From contig NZ_CAJHAJ010000001.1 of assembly GCF_904846345.1 (NCBI RefSeq), positions 124,001 through 188,000 on the forward strand: 64,000 bases of DNA, read 5' to 3'. The notes under the pieces are model-generated. The model ran no database searches, was not told the DNA's origin, and saw nothing but the letters and a program-made list of their open reading frames with translations. Shown here one piece after another: positions 38,807-48,587 of the stretch. The position numbers and the translations under genes were made by a program. The stretch's first letter is position 1. Each line of letters starts with the position of its first letter. This DNA comes from Psychrobacter maritimus (GTDB lineage Bacteria > Pseudomonadota > Gammaproteobacteria > Pseudomonadales > Moraxellaceae).

Positions 38807-39940
38807 TTAGCAATCGCTCTTTTCTTCTGCTTCTGCGTGCTCTTTTGATACTTTGCAGCCCTCTTTCTTGCCCGCTTCGATGGTATTTTTTGCCTCTTTG
38901 ACATCCTCTGCTTTTTCGGTAGGCGCATTGCTTTCTTGTTTACTCGCCTGCTCTGGCTCATATTGTAGTGTCGTCATCACCGGAAAATGATCAGAGCCGA
39001 TAGACGGCATGCGCTTGATATCGACCACGGTAAAGCAAGCACTGTGGAAAATATGGTCTAATGCCCAGCGTAAAAATGGGTACTTAACATGAAAGGTATT
39101 GATAAAATGGCGCCCGATACGTGGATCTAACAAACCCGAGATACGCTGAAAACGACGGGTAGTTTTTGACCAAGCAACATCATTTAAATCACCCGCCAAG
39201 ATAGCGGTCTGGTTATTCTCTTTAATATGTTTTCCAACCATCAGCAGCTCTGCATCGCGGGTCGTAGACTTATCCGCTTCTGTCGGGCTTGGTGGCATCG
39301 GGTGTAAGCAGTATAGCCAAATGATTTGTCCGCCTTGCAAGCGCATTTGCGTATGAATAGATGGTATGTCGTCTATCATCAAATACTTCACTTCAGGATT
39401 TATCAGCTCAAGCTTGGAGTACAGGTGCATCCCATACAGATTGTCTAATGGAACTTTTACCGTATAAGGATAATCTGCTTCAATTTGATTGAGGGCTGTT
39501 TCCCATTTCTTATCGGTTTCTAAAGTTATTAAGATATCAGGCTGTTTGTCTTTGACCAAATCAACCAGTTTTTGGGTCTCATCATTAGGGGTCAACACAT
39601 TTGAGACCATGATTTTTAACTGACACTCCTGAACTTCCGGCTTATCTTTGGCATTTTTTACTTCTTTTTTCCACAGTTTGGTATAGGGCAATACCATACG
39701 CAGCTGAAAGGCCAAAGTGATGCTCAAAACGATAAATAGCAGCCACTGCCCAAGCTGCCATTCCGAGCCAAATGCCAGCATACCGACCCATGCAATGATG
39801 CCCAATATCATGATTTGGATACGTGGAAACTCAACGCCACGCACCCACCAATTATCAAGTGGTAGCCAGCCCCAAATGGTAACAAATGCAATTAGCCCCG
39901 CTAACCACTGCGCGCCATAATATAATAGGGAGAAATCCAT
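38807..39940 (-). CDS. Membrane-anchored endonuclease/exonuclease/phosphatase-fold protein
   Basis: Two to three N-terminal membrane helices (about residues 1-90) are followed by an EEP-fold catalytic domain. Visible motifs are the metal-binding ITLETDKKWE-type Glu segment, AGDLNDVAWS (near 247) and the terminal GSDHFPV (near 317), which are the Asp/Asn and Asp/His sites of the DNase I/phosphatase superfamily. The protein is 377 residues. The C-terminal tail (about 330-377) is Glu/Lys/Ala-rich, probably a helical charged tail. Substrate cannot be told: the family includes DNases, phosphodiesterases and sphingomyelinases. The membrane anchor suggests a lipid or envelope substrate, but this is inference. 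It is monocistronic. Confidence 0.8.
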   Translation of the reverse strand: MDFSLLYYGAQWLAGLIAFVTIWGWLPLDNWWVRGVEFPRIQIMILGIIAWVGMLAFGSEWQLGQWLLFIVLSITLAFQLRMVLPYTKLWKKEVKNAKDKPEVQECQLKIMVSNVLTPNDETQKLVDLVKDKQPDILITLETDKKWETALNQIEADYPYTVKVPLDNLYGMHLYSKLELINPEVKYLMIDDIPSIHTQMRLQGGQIIWLYCLHPMPPSPTEADKSTTRDAELLMVGKHIKENNQTAILAGDLNDVAWSKTTRRFQRISGLLDPRIGRHFINTFHVKYPFLRWALDHIFHSACFTVVDIKRMPSIGSDHFPVMTTLQYEPEQASKQESNAPTEKAEDVKEAKNTIEAGKKEGCKVSKEHAEAEEKSDC

Positions 39941-40466
39941 AATGTGTATCGACCGTTTCTTAAATGAATGGTGAAGCCAATGATTTTATTAATTAACTGT
40001 TTGCACTAACTGACAGTGACCGGATTCAATTTGTTGGTGTCTAAACCCTTGCTATCTAAACCCTCGTTATCTAAATTGTTGCTGCCTAAATCGCCACTAC
40101 CCAAACTGCTCATAGCAAAAATCTAATATCAAGTTGAGTAATAGCTGCTTACTTTAGCATTTCAGAAGTCCAACGCCTACTATTGAACATGAATTACGCC
40201 ATAGCCACTATAAAAAGTTACAATCTAAAGCGCTTGATAAACGGCCACTTTGCTAAACAATAACTGTCATAAATAGTTCGCTGCATAATAAGCTGCAAGC
40301 TTTATTGAAATTATATTTATAATTATCACTCAGCGTGATAGTGAACATCATACTTACTGTCTATAAAACACTGTAAATTCTCTAAAAAACCTTGCTTTTT
40401 GGGGCTATTCACGGCATTGTTATTGGTTGGCGATGCAACAATTTATTGTAAAAAGGATTAAGTTTC
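39941..40466. other. Intergenic region between the EEP-fold gene and asd
   Basis: About 525 bp. The notable content is the degenerate 15-bp repeat and small open frame at 40006-40113 on the minus strand (listed separately). The 350 bp before asd contain AT-rich sequence that should hold its promoter, but no clear element. Confidence 0.5.
40006..40113 (-). CDS. Possible 35-residue protein with pentapeptide-like repeats
   Basis: A small frame from ATG (40113) to TAG (40006) encodes five to six five-residue units with Leu at a fixed position: SLGSG, DLGSN, NLDNE, GLDSK and GLDTN. The DNA repeats with a 15-bp period, and the Leu codons vary between TTA and TTG. This resembles a short pentapeptide-repeat stretch. 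There is no clear Shine-Dalgarno sequence, and it lies upstream of the EEP-fold gene. It could equally be decaying repeat DNA; I have low confidence that it is expressed. Confidence 0.25.
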   Translation of the reverse strand: MSSLGSGDLGSNNLDNEGLDSKGLDTNKLNPVTVS

Positions 40467-41600
40467 ATGAGTAATTTAACAGTAGGCTTGGTAGGCTGGC
40501 GCGGTATGGTCGGGTCAGTATTGATACAACGTATGCGTGAAGAAAAAGACTTTGACGGTATGACACCGGTGTTTTTTTCAACCAGTAACGCCGGCGGCGA
40601 CGCACCAAGCTTTGATGGTATCAAGACCAGCCAACTAAAAGATGCTCATGATATTGCAGCACTTGCTGCTTGTGATGTGATTATTACCTGCCAAGGTGGC
40701 GACTACACCTCAAAAGTACATCAACCACTCCGCGATAGCGGTTGGACTGGCTACTGGATTGATGCGGCAAGCACCTTACGCATGGAAGACGACAGCATCA
40801 TTATTCTTGACCCCGTCAACCGCAGTGTCATTGATAGCGCACTTGCAAATGGCAAAAAAGACTTTATCGGTGGTAACTGTACCGTGTCACTGATGCTCAT
40901 GGCGATTGGTGAGTTATTTAATAAAGGCTGGGTCGAATGGGTCAGCGCCATGACCTATCAAGCAGCAAGTGGTTCTGGTGCCAACAACATGCGCGAGCTT
41001 ATCGAAGGTATGGGCGTACTCCATGATGCCGTTAAAGATGAGCTTGCCAATCCTGCCAGCGCCATCCTTGAGATTGATAAAAAAATCGCCCAAACTCAGC
41101 GCTCAGATAACTTTCCAAAGCAATACTTTGGCGTACCACTAGCAGGTAGCTTGATCCCTTATATCGACGCGCAGTTAGAAAGCAAACAGTCACGTGAAGA
41201 ATGGAAAGGCGGCGTTGAAACCAATAAAATCCTTGGTAATTCTGAAGCAGATAAGATTGCTATCGACGGTATGTGTGTCCGCGTGGGTGCCATGCGCTGT
41301 CATGCTCAAGGTTTAACGATTAAACTTAAAAAGGACATCCCGCTAGCAGAAATCGAAGCGGCATTGAAAAACAGCGGTAATAAATGGTTAGATGTGGTCG
41401 AAGACGATAAAGAAGCGACTATCAACCGCTTAACACCTGTAGCAGTGACCGGTACTTTGACGGTCGCATTAGGACGCCTGCGTAAGCTTAATATGGGTCC
41501 TGAATATCTAGGCGCGTTCACTGTCGGTGATCAGTTGTTATGGGGCGCAGCTGAGCCATTACGCCGTATGCTAAATATCATCCGCGAGCAAAACAGCTAA
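40467..41600 (+). CDS. asd: Aspartate-semialdehyde dehydrogenase
   Basis: Reduces aspartyl phosphate to aspartate semialdehyde with NADPH, the branch point to lysine and diaminopimelate, threonine and methionine. The 377-residue protein has the nucleotide loop [14 protein letters not shown] (residues 6-19), active-site Cys138 in [10 protein letters not shown], and [11 protein letters not shown]. The length suits the gammaproteobacterial form. AAGGATTAAG precedes the ATG. A terminator lies 25 bp after the stop, so the gene is monocistronic. Confidence 0.96.
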   Translation: MSNLTVGLVGWRGMVGSVLIQRMREEKDFDGMTPVFFSTSNAGGDAPSFDGIKTSQLKDAHDIAALAACDVIITCQGGDYTSKVHQPLRDSGWTGYWIDAASTLRMEDDSIIILDPVNRSVIDSALANGKKDFIGGNCTVSLMLMAIGELFNKGWVEWVSAMTYQAASGSGANNMRELIEGMGVLHDAVKDELANPASAILEIDKKIAQTQRSDNFPKQYFGVPLAGSLIPYIDAQLESKQSREEWKGGVETNKILGNSEADKIAIDGMCVRVGAMRCHAQGLTIKLKKDIPLAEIEAALKNSGNKWLDVVEDDKEATINRLTPVAVTGTLTVALGRLRKLNMGPEYLGAFTVGDQLLWGAAEPLRRMLNIIREQNS

Positions 41601-41624
41601 ATTAATTGGCTTAAGCTTAAATAG

Positions 41625-41653
41625 AAAAAGACAGCGCTTGCTGTCTTTTTTTT
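41625..41653 (+). terminator. Intrinsic terminator of asd
   Basis: The 11-bp stem AAAAAGACAGC / GCTGTCTTTTT has a GCTT loop and eight T at its end. With its A-tract it may also serve the convergent SOUL gene. Confidence 0.92.
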
Positions 41654-41676
41654 GAGTCATTTTTGTTATGAATGGG

Positions 41677-42399
41677 TCATTTGGATTGATAAGCAATCAT
41701 CACTTCGTTGCGACGCAGAAACGGTAGTGTCCAAGGTGGATTGTAACGTGCCAATTCAGGTGTACCTGTTATGGTTAATTTTTGCGCCTGCATCCAAGAT
41801 TGCAACTCCTCAGTTTTAGCAGCAACCTTTTCAGCACCAGCCAATCCTGAAAACTTAATAACGCCATAAGTTTGCGTTGGCACTTCTACAATCTCGATAT
41901 TTGGATTATTAGGTTTGGGTAGCGTCTGCATAGTGTATTGGCTTGGCATGGTAAATTGTACGCGCCATTTATCATCAGTCTGTTGCTGGTGCTCTTGTTT
42001 AATAGACACAGGTGCTGTCATCGCGATTTTTTGCGACGCGCCATTTTTCTTAGTGTCAGATTGCTTTGCTTCAAACTTCATGGCGACGGGTGCTGTCATA
42101 CTGATTCTACTACTCTCCCCGTTTGATGCCGTATTATTACCAAAGATATAATCTGCTAATATCTTAAACCCTTTACGACTGGCCTCATTTTGGTCACCAG
42201 ATACCCAAGTCTGTGCTGCCAACTGCTCACCGTAACGACGCAATTCAAACTCATCTGTTTGCGACAAAATCGTATACTTTGGCTCTTCGGTTGCCATAGC
42301 TGCTCCTGGTAGCAATAATGTACTGGTTAATAACACGCCACTTAATAGCGTTCCATTTAAAAGCGAATGTTTCGATGATAGGTAGGTTGCTTTGCTCAT
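41677..42399 (-). CDS. SOUL-family haem-binding protein, exported
   Basis: SOUL proteins bind haem or related tetrapyrroles; bacterial roles are unclear. From the ATG at 42399 the product is 240 residues with a signal peptide ending LLLPGAAMA. The SOUL fold is indicated by EFELRRYGEQLAAQTWV, the twice-repeated MTAPV (RISMTAPVAMKFE and KIAMTAPVSIKQE), and PFLRRNEVMIAY at the end. I chose this ATG because GGAG is 7 nt upstream; the frame reaches a TTG at 42432 without such a site. It is monocistronic and convergent with asd. Confidence 0.9.
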   Translation of the reverse strand: MSKATYLSSKHSLLNGTLLSGVLLTSTLLLPGAAMATEEPKYTILSQTDEFELRRYGEQLAAQTWVSGDQNEASRKGFKILADYIFGNNTASNGESSRISMTAPVAMKFEAKQSDTKKNGASQKIAMTAPVSIKQEHQQQTDDKWRVQFTMPSQYTMQTLPKPNNPNIEIVEVPTQTYGVIKFSGLAGAEKVAAKTEELQSWMQAQKLTITGTPELARYNPPWTLPFLRRNEVMIAYQSK

Positions 42400-42637
42400 A
42401 TTATTTCTCCGCCGTGCAAAAATAGGCTTCAATACTATTTAATTTGCAGCAGCTCTTTATTTACTGTAGCAATATCTTGGCAGAACTGTCTGTGTCTTTT
42501 GGTTATAGCGTGGCAATAAAAAAGATTAATCTTTTAAATTAACTTTAAATATGCTTAGGCTATTTTATAGCTTCTTTTGCTATCTATTCAAATTGACACT
42601 ACCTTAAATATCGATGTCCAAAAAAATGCCTAACAAT

Positions 42638-42645
42638 GCTATAAT
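42638..42645 (+). promoter_or_regulatory. Candidate extended -10 promoter of tgt
   Basis: TGCTATAAT is a perfect -10 hexamer with the TGn extension, about 36 bp before the tgt ATG. No good -35 is seen at normal spacing. Confidence 0.5.
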
Positions 42646-42678
42646 TGGCGCTATTTTATTAGCTTAAATAGCGGTTAA

Positions 42679-43833
<1,155 letters not shown>

Positions 43834-43892
43834 GCGTTGTTAGGACTATTCGAGACACTTAACGGCTATTGATTAGATTAGTTAACAAACAA

Positions 43893-43922
43893 AAAGGGCT
43901 TAAGATTAATCTTAAGCCCTTT
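43893..43922. terminator. Bidirectional terminator between tgt and the sodium-dependent transporter gene
   Basis: The 13-bp stem AAAGGGCTTAAGA / TCTTAAGCCCTTT has a 4-nt loop. The minus-strand side is followed by TTGTTTG, and the plus side by a weaker CTGTTT. Confidence 0.85.
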
Positions 43923-43988
43923 CTGTTTAGCTGGAATTTTTATTACTTAGAATATTAATACTATAATAAGTAAGAGAAAGTCCATCCA

Positions 43989-45341
43989 TTAGCTCATTAA
44001 AGTGGTCACAAAAACGATGATTACCGCGATAGGTGCAATGAATTTAGCAACGATTTGCCATAACTGCCAAGTGAAATTCGACAATCCAAGCTCCTGCTGG
44101 ATGCTGCGCTGATCCATTTGCCAACCGACAAAGATAATCGCCGCAAGACCGGTCAAAGGCAACATGAATTTACTGGTCAGTTTGTCTAGCACATCAAAAA
44201 TACCATTACCCATAATGGTAAAGTCAGCCCATAAGTTAAATGACAACAAGGCTGCGATACCTAGTAACCAAACCGCAATACTGGCCACGATGGTCGATAC
44301 CGTACGGCTCATTGGCGTACGCTCTTCTAAAAGCTCAACCGTTGGCTCAAGTAACGAGATTGATGACGTCACGGCGGCAAAGGTAATTAATAAGAAGAAC
44401 AATGTACCAATGACGGCACCAGCACCCATGCTACCAAACGCGATTGGCAGACTGACAAAGATAAGACCAGGGCCTGAAGCAGGATCAAGACCATTGTTAA
44501 AGATGATTGGGAAAATGGCCAAACCAGCAGCCAAGGCAATCACGGTATCTAAAATTACCACCGTACGCGCGGTGCTTAATAGATTGACATCACGACCCAG
44601 ATAAGAGCCATAAGCTACCATAATACCCATACCGATAGACAGCGTAAAGAAAGCATGTCCAAGTGCCGCTAGCATGACGTCGGCATTTAACTTACTAAGG
44701 TCTGGAGCAAACAGATAATTAACCGCTTCACCAAAACCGCCGTTCATGACGTTATAACCGACGATAACGAATAAAATCACACCCAATAATGGCATGAGAA
44801 CTTTGGCGGTGTTTTCAATACCCTTCGTCACACCCACGCCAACAATCAAGGCGGTAATGACCATGAAAACCGTATGCCAAATAGTTAAGGTGCCCGCTGA
44901 CGCCAACATCGCATCAAAGGTTGCAGCGACAGAGTCACTATCTTGACCCGCAAAGCTTCCTGAGCCAACTTTGGTGATATAGTTAAGCGCCCAACCACCG
45001 ATGACACTATAAAACGATAGAATTAAAAAACCACCTAAGATACCAGTCGCACCAACAATACCCCAACTGCGCGATTTGCCTTCGCTTGCCGCGACATCAG
45101 AAAACGTATTGATAGGGTTTTTTTGCCCGCGGCGACCAATCAACCATTCTGCAACCAAAATTGGAAAACCAATAAGGGCAAGACAAAATAAATAGGCGAT
45201 AACAAAAGCTGAACCACCGCTCTCCCCAACCATATAGGGAAATTTCCAGATATTTCCTAAGCCAACTGCCGATCCTACTGCTGCCAGTACGAAGCCAAAA
45301 CTTGAGCTCCACTGAGCATGTTCTTGTTTATTAATAGCCAT
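43989..45341 (-). CDS. Sodium-dependent transporter (neurotransmitter:sodium symporter family)
   Basis: Inner-membrane sodium symporter of the LeuT/SNF fold, 450 residues with about 11-12 helices. The N-terminal sodium and substrate-site motif AAVGSAVGLGNIWKFPYMVG is the family signature. The substrate is not determined; bacterial members take up amino acids. I chose the ATG at 45341, preceded by AGGAAGG at 4 nt. The upstream ATG at 45362 lies before that site. It is convergent with tgt, and its neighbour lpxA ends in its own terminator. Confidence 0.92.
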   Translation of the reverse strand: MAINKQEHAQWSSSFGFVLAAVGSAVGLGNIWKFPYMVGESGGSAFVIAYLFCLALIGFPILVAEWLIGRRGQKNPINTFSDVAASEGKSRSWGIVGATGILGGFLILSFYSVIGGWALNYITKVGSGSFAGQDSDSVAATFDAMLASAGTLTIWHTVFMVITALIVGVGVTKGIENTAKVLMPLLGVILFVIVGYNVMNGGFGEAVNYLFAPDLSKLNADVMLAALGHAFFTLSIGMGIMVAYGSYLGRDVNLLSTARTVVILDTVIALAAGLAIFPIIFNNGLDPASGPGLIFVSLPIAFGSMGAGAVIGTLFFLLITFAAVTSSISLLEPTVELLEERTPMSRTVSTIVASIAVWLLGIAALLSFNLWADFTIMGNGIFDVLDKLTSKFMLPLTGLAAIIFVGWQMDQRSIQQELGLSNFTWQLWQIVAKFIAPIAVIIVFVTTLMS

Positions 45342-45721
45342 TTTGCCTTCCTCATGCCTCAATTAATGTTACTTATAATCTTCCTTGATTATTATAAATC
45401 ACCCACTATTTTATGCGGTAATTTAATTAACGGGTCAATGTGACACGTCTAGCAACATTATGAAAGAATTGTTTACAATATCGTAAACGCTCAGTTTCTG
45501 CTAAGCAACCAAAAAAGTCAAGTAGCGATAAATATAAAAAGCCATAACTAATAGTTATGGCTTTTTATATTTCTAAGAACAACTTACAAGAGTTTACCGG
45601 TTTCAGGCTTATATGTAAGATGTAAGTTGCAGCATTTTTTATATATGTTCTATATATGGCTGCTTGATATTGGTCTCAGCTATTGCTTCTAGCGACTGCT
45701 TCTATATTTAGTTAAATGATA
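45342..45721. other. Intergenic region between the transporter gene and lpxA
   Basis: About 380 bp. It contains the lpxA terminator at 45534-45568 and, closer to the transporter, the probable promoter of that gene. lpxB, which commonly follows lpxA, is absent. Confidence 0.6.
45534..45568. terminator. Terminator after lpxA
   Basis: A perfect 16-bp stem (ATAAAAAGCCATAACT / AGTTATGGCTTTTTAT) has a 3-nt loop. On the minus strand it ends in TTTTTAT, closing the lpxD-fabZ-lpxA transcript. Confidence 0.9.
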
Positions 45722-46501
45722 TTAACGCACAACGCCGCGGCGACTTTTTTGCAGCGAATCGATTAACAATGCAATTTTTGGTTCTTGTGGTAACAGCTCT
45801 TCTTTTAATATCTCTAGCGCTTGAGCCGTCGTTAAGCCTGAACGATAGACAGTACGGTATGCTTGACGCAAGACATCAATCGTCTCTTTAGACCAGTCTT
45901 TACGGCGCATACCTTCGACATTTAGACCATGTGCTTTCGCAGGATTGCCAGATACCATGGTAAAAGCAGCCACGTCCTTTAGAATAAGACTTGCGCCACC
46001 CACCAAGCTATAATCATCAACAGTACAAAACTGATGAATACCGGAATTACCACCGATAATCGTATGATTACCAATGGTCACATGGCCTGCAATGCCAACG
46101 TTATTGGCCAACACATTATGGTCGCCAATTAAACAATCATGGGCGATATGGGTATTGACCATCAAAAGATTATGATTGCCAATCTTAGTCAAGCCGCCGT
46201 CTTGCTCAGTACCACGGTGTAAGCTACAGGCCTCACGAATGGTATTATGATCGCCAATCTCAAGCCACGTACGCTCACCAGCGTACTTTAAATCCTGTGG
46301 GTCTTCACCGATGCTGGCAAACTGATAAAACTGGTTGTACGCACCGATACGCGTCAGTCTTGCCACGACCACATGACGGTGTAAAACCGTATGGGCGCCA
46401 ATGGAAACTTCATCACCGACAATACAATAAGGACCAATGGTGGCAGTTTCATCAATCTTAGCGGACGGTGAGATGAGTGCTGTTGGATGGATCTGACTCA
46501 T
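45722..46501 (-). CDS. lpxA: UDP-N-acetylglucosamine O-acyltransferase
   Basis: First step of lipid A synthesis: transfers 3-hydroxyacyl from ACP to O3 of UDP-GlcNAc; cytosolic trimer. The product is 259 residues from the ATG at 46501 (E. coli 262), composed of hexapeptide repeats forming a left-handed beta helix. The catalytic His is in NTHIAHDCLIGDHN, and GGNSGIHQFC follows. An upstream in-frame start at 46546 would add 15 unconserved residues. AAAGG lies 8 nt before the chosen ATG. It is preceded by fabZ and lpxD on the same strand; lpxB does not follow. Confidence 0.96.
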   Translation of the reverse strand: MSQIHPTALISPSAKIDETATIGPYCIVGDEVSIGAHTVLHRHVVVARLTRIGAYNQFYQFASIGEDPQDLKYAGERTWLEIGDHNTIREACSLHRGTEQDGGLTKIGNHNLLMVNTHIAHDCLIGDHNVLANNVGIAGHVTIGNHTIIGGNSGIHQFCTVDDYSLVGGASLILKDVAAFTMVSGNPAKAHGLNVEGMRRKDWSKETIDVLRQAYRTVYRSGLTTAQALEILKEELLPQEPKIALLIDSLQKSRRGVVR

Positions 46502-46721
46502 AATGAGGGCCTTTGTATCATCTGATGCGAGTAAATGGTAAAACAAATACAGACAGTTTAGCGTTAATAATCACCCTAATACCAGCTCTGTTTAAAAAAC
46601 ACTGTGTCTAAAACTATTATTCTGTCTAAAATATAAATATAACGCTAATCTTTACTATTCGCGGCAGCCAGCAGGTCTAAACAATCTCACCGACCCGCTG
46701 CGCAACGTCTATAGAAATACT

Positions 46722-47231
46722 TTATTGTTCCTGACGTGCAATCATAATCTGAGCACTAGCAGCAAGCTCATCTTCGACGTGGACGGTACAATCAAACTTA
46801 TAAATACCCTGCTTTTGCATCACGGTTTTGGCACGGATAATCAGCTGGTCACCAGGGATAACACGGCGCTTAAAACGCACTTTATCCACCCCGGCAAACA
46901 GATACAGATAACCGTCTTCTGCCGTCAAACCGGCGCTGATAAAACCAAGAACACCGGATACCTGCGCCATCGACTCAACCATCAAGACACCTGGCATAAT
47001 CGGCTCATCAGGAAAATGCCCATTAAAAAACTCTTCGTTAATGGTCACATTTTTGATACCGGTAATACATTCGCCAGGGGTACAAGATATTACTCTATCG
47101 ACCAGCATAAATGGATAACGATGCGGCAGATAATGCTTTAGGGTATGGTAGGTTAAGGGTAATGTTAAACCTTGTTCCGCCAAACTTTTAATGTCTTCAT
47201 CAGTAGGTCTATCAATATCAGTTATGCTCAT
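46722..47231 (-). CDS. fabZ: 3-hydroxyacyl-ACP dehydratase FabZ
   Basis: Dehydrates 3-hydroxyacyl-ACP in fatty acid elongation and, by sharing the substrate with LpxA/LpxD, balances lipid A and phospholipid production. The hotdog-fold protein is 169 residues with the catalytic motif FNGHFPDEPIMPGVLMVESM. AAGGAAG lies 8 nt before the ATG. It sits between lpxD and lpxA in the conserved cluster. Confidence 0.97.
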   Translation of the reverse strand: MSITDIDRPTDEDIKSLAEQGLTLPLTYHTLKHYLPHRYPFMLVDRVISCTPGECITGIKNVTINEEFFNGHFPDEPIMPGVLMVESMAQVSGVLGFISAGLTAEDGYLYLFAGVDKVRFKRRVIPGDQLIIRAKTVMQKQGIYKFDCTVHVEDELAASAQIMIARQEQ

Positions 47232-47385
47232 AATGGGGCTTCCTTGCTGTATGCTAAGCTTTACTTTGTCTTTAAGCGTTGCTGTGTTTTTAAACTTTAT
47301 AAATAATTGATTGTCGTGTTAATTAAGCATTCATTGTCAGGTACTAATCACGCTGTAATAGTTATGCTGTACCGGTTATGCTGGA

Positions 47386-48402
47386 TTAGTCACGACCAAG
47401 CTGGCGAAAACGTACCGCTGCGCGCCGCCAATTGGCAGTCGGCATGGCTGCTGTTCCAGAAGAGTATGAGCCCGCCTTTGTGATGGATTTTGTCACCATG
47501 GTCATGCCAGATAATGTCACATCATCAGTAATGTCAATGTGACCAGTAATGCCAACAGCGCCCCCTATAATGCAGCGCTTGCCAATCGTCGTACTACCTG
47601 CGATACCAGTTTGCGCCGCGATGGCGGTACCATCACCGATACGCACGTTATGGGCGACTTGTACAAGATTGTCAATAATAACATGATTGCCAATAACCGT
47701 ATCATCAATAGCGCCGCGATCGATACAGGTTTGGCTCCCAATCCGAACATGATTGCCAATCACCACACGTCCTAGCTGAGCAATACGCTCCCAACCAGTA
47801 GTACTAGGGTTACTCGTAGGGGCAAAGCCGAAACCTTCAGCCCCTACGCTAACCCCAGCATGCAATCTTACATGATTACCAAGCACACAATCGTGTCCGA
47901 TGACCACTTGCGATTTGAGCACACAATCGCTGCCAATCGTGGTATTTTCTTCGATAACCACATTTGCCTCAAGCATACTACGGTCACCAATTTGCACCTG
48001 TTCGCCAATGACACAAAAAGGTCCGATGGTCACTCCATTACCAATCACTGCGCTTTCAGCGATTATGGCGCTAGGATGAATACCGCTTTTCGATGGCTGG
48101 TGAGCAAAAAGTTGACTGGCGCTGGCATAAGCCAAATAAGGCGCAGCAACGACTAATGCAACGGCAGTTTTGGCAACTTTATCATGATGTTCTGCCGTGG
48201 TCAGCACTGCCCCTGCCTGACTGTTTGCTAAGCTAGGAAGGTAGTGCGGATTGGCTAAAAAACTTAATTGCTGCGGATTGGCGGTCGTTAAATTACCAAC
48301 ACCGTCTAAATTTAGACATAATTGCGCAGCGCTAAGTTCGCCCTTGTTAAGAACAGGCTGACGCTGCTCAATCCGAGTGATGAGTTGCTCAATCGTTATC
48401 AT
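47386..48402 (-). CDS. lpxD: UDP-3-O-acylglucosamine N-acyltransferase
   Basis: Third step of lipid A synthesis, adding the N-linked 3-hydroxyacyl chain. The product is 338 residues from the ATG at 48402 (E. coli 341). The N-terminal uridine-binding domain contains QLSFLANPHYLPSL. A long run of hexapeptide repeats follows, with SVGAEGFGFAPT and the catalytic His in VQVAHNVRIGDGTAI. An upstream TTG (48456) would add a hydrophobic 18-residue leader not seen in the family, so I rejected it, although the ATG has no strong ribosome-binding site. It is downstream of bamA. Confidence 0.95.
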   Translation of the reverse strand: MITIEQLITRIEQRQPVLNKGELSAAQLCLNLDGVGNLTTANPQQLSFLANPHYLPSLANSQAGAVLTTAEHHDKVAKTAVALVVAAPYLAYASASQLFAHQPSKSGIHPSAIIAESAVIGNGVTIGPFCVIGEQVQIGDRSMLEANVVIEENTTIGSDCVLKSQVVIGHDCVLGNHVRLHAGVSVGAEGFGFAPTSNPSTTGWERIAQLGRVVIGNHVRIGSQTCIDRGAIDDTVIGNHVIIDNLVQVAHNVRIGDGTAIAAQTGIAGSTTIGKRCIIGGAVGITGHIDITDDVTLSGMTMVTKSITKAGSYSSGTAAMPTANWRRAAVRFRQLGRD

Positions 48403-48539
48403 AATTGTTATTAGTATAGTGACTGTTAGTATGGGTATGAATAAGATGGTCGCCAAGTTGAGATATCATCTTGGCTACCTGCTAAAGTTTAATTGTCTAT
48501 TAATTTATTTAGCTGCATAAACTAAAGCAATTAAACATC

Positions 48540-48576
48540 GTTACATGACTTATGTTACATGGATTATCGTTACATG
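48540..48576. repeat. Three direct GTTACATG repeats between bamA and lpxD
   Basis: GTTACATG occurs at 48540, 48554 and 48569, spaced 14 and 15 bp, within ATCGTTACATGG-like units. It lies in the 185-bp gap where skp is found in related genera. Confidence 0.7.
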
Positions 48577-48587
48577 GCTTCATGGTA

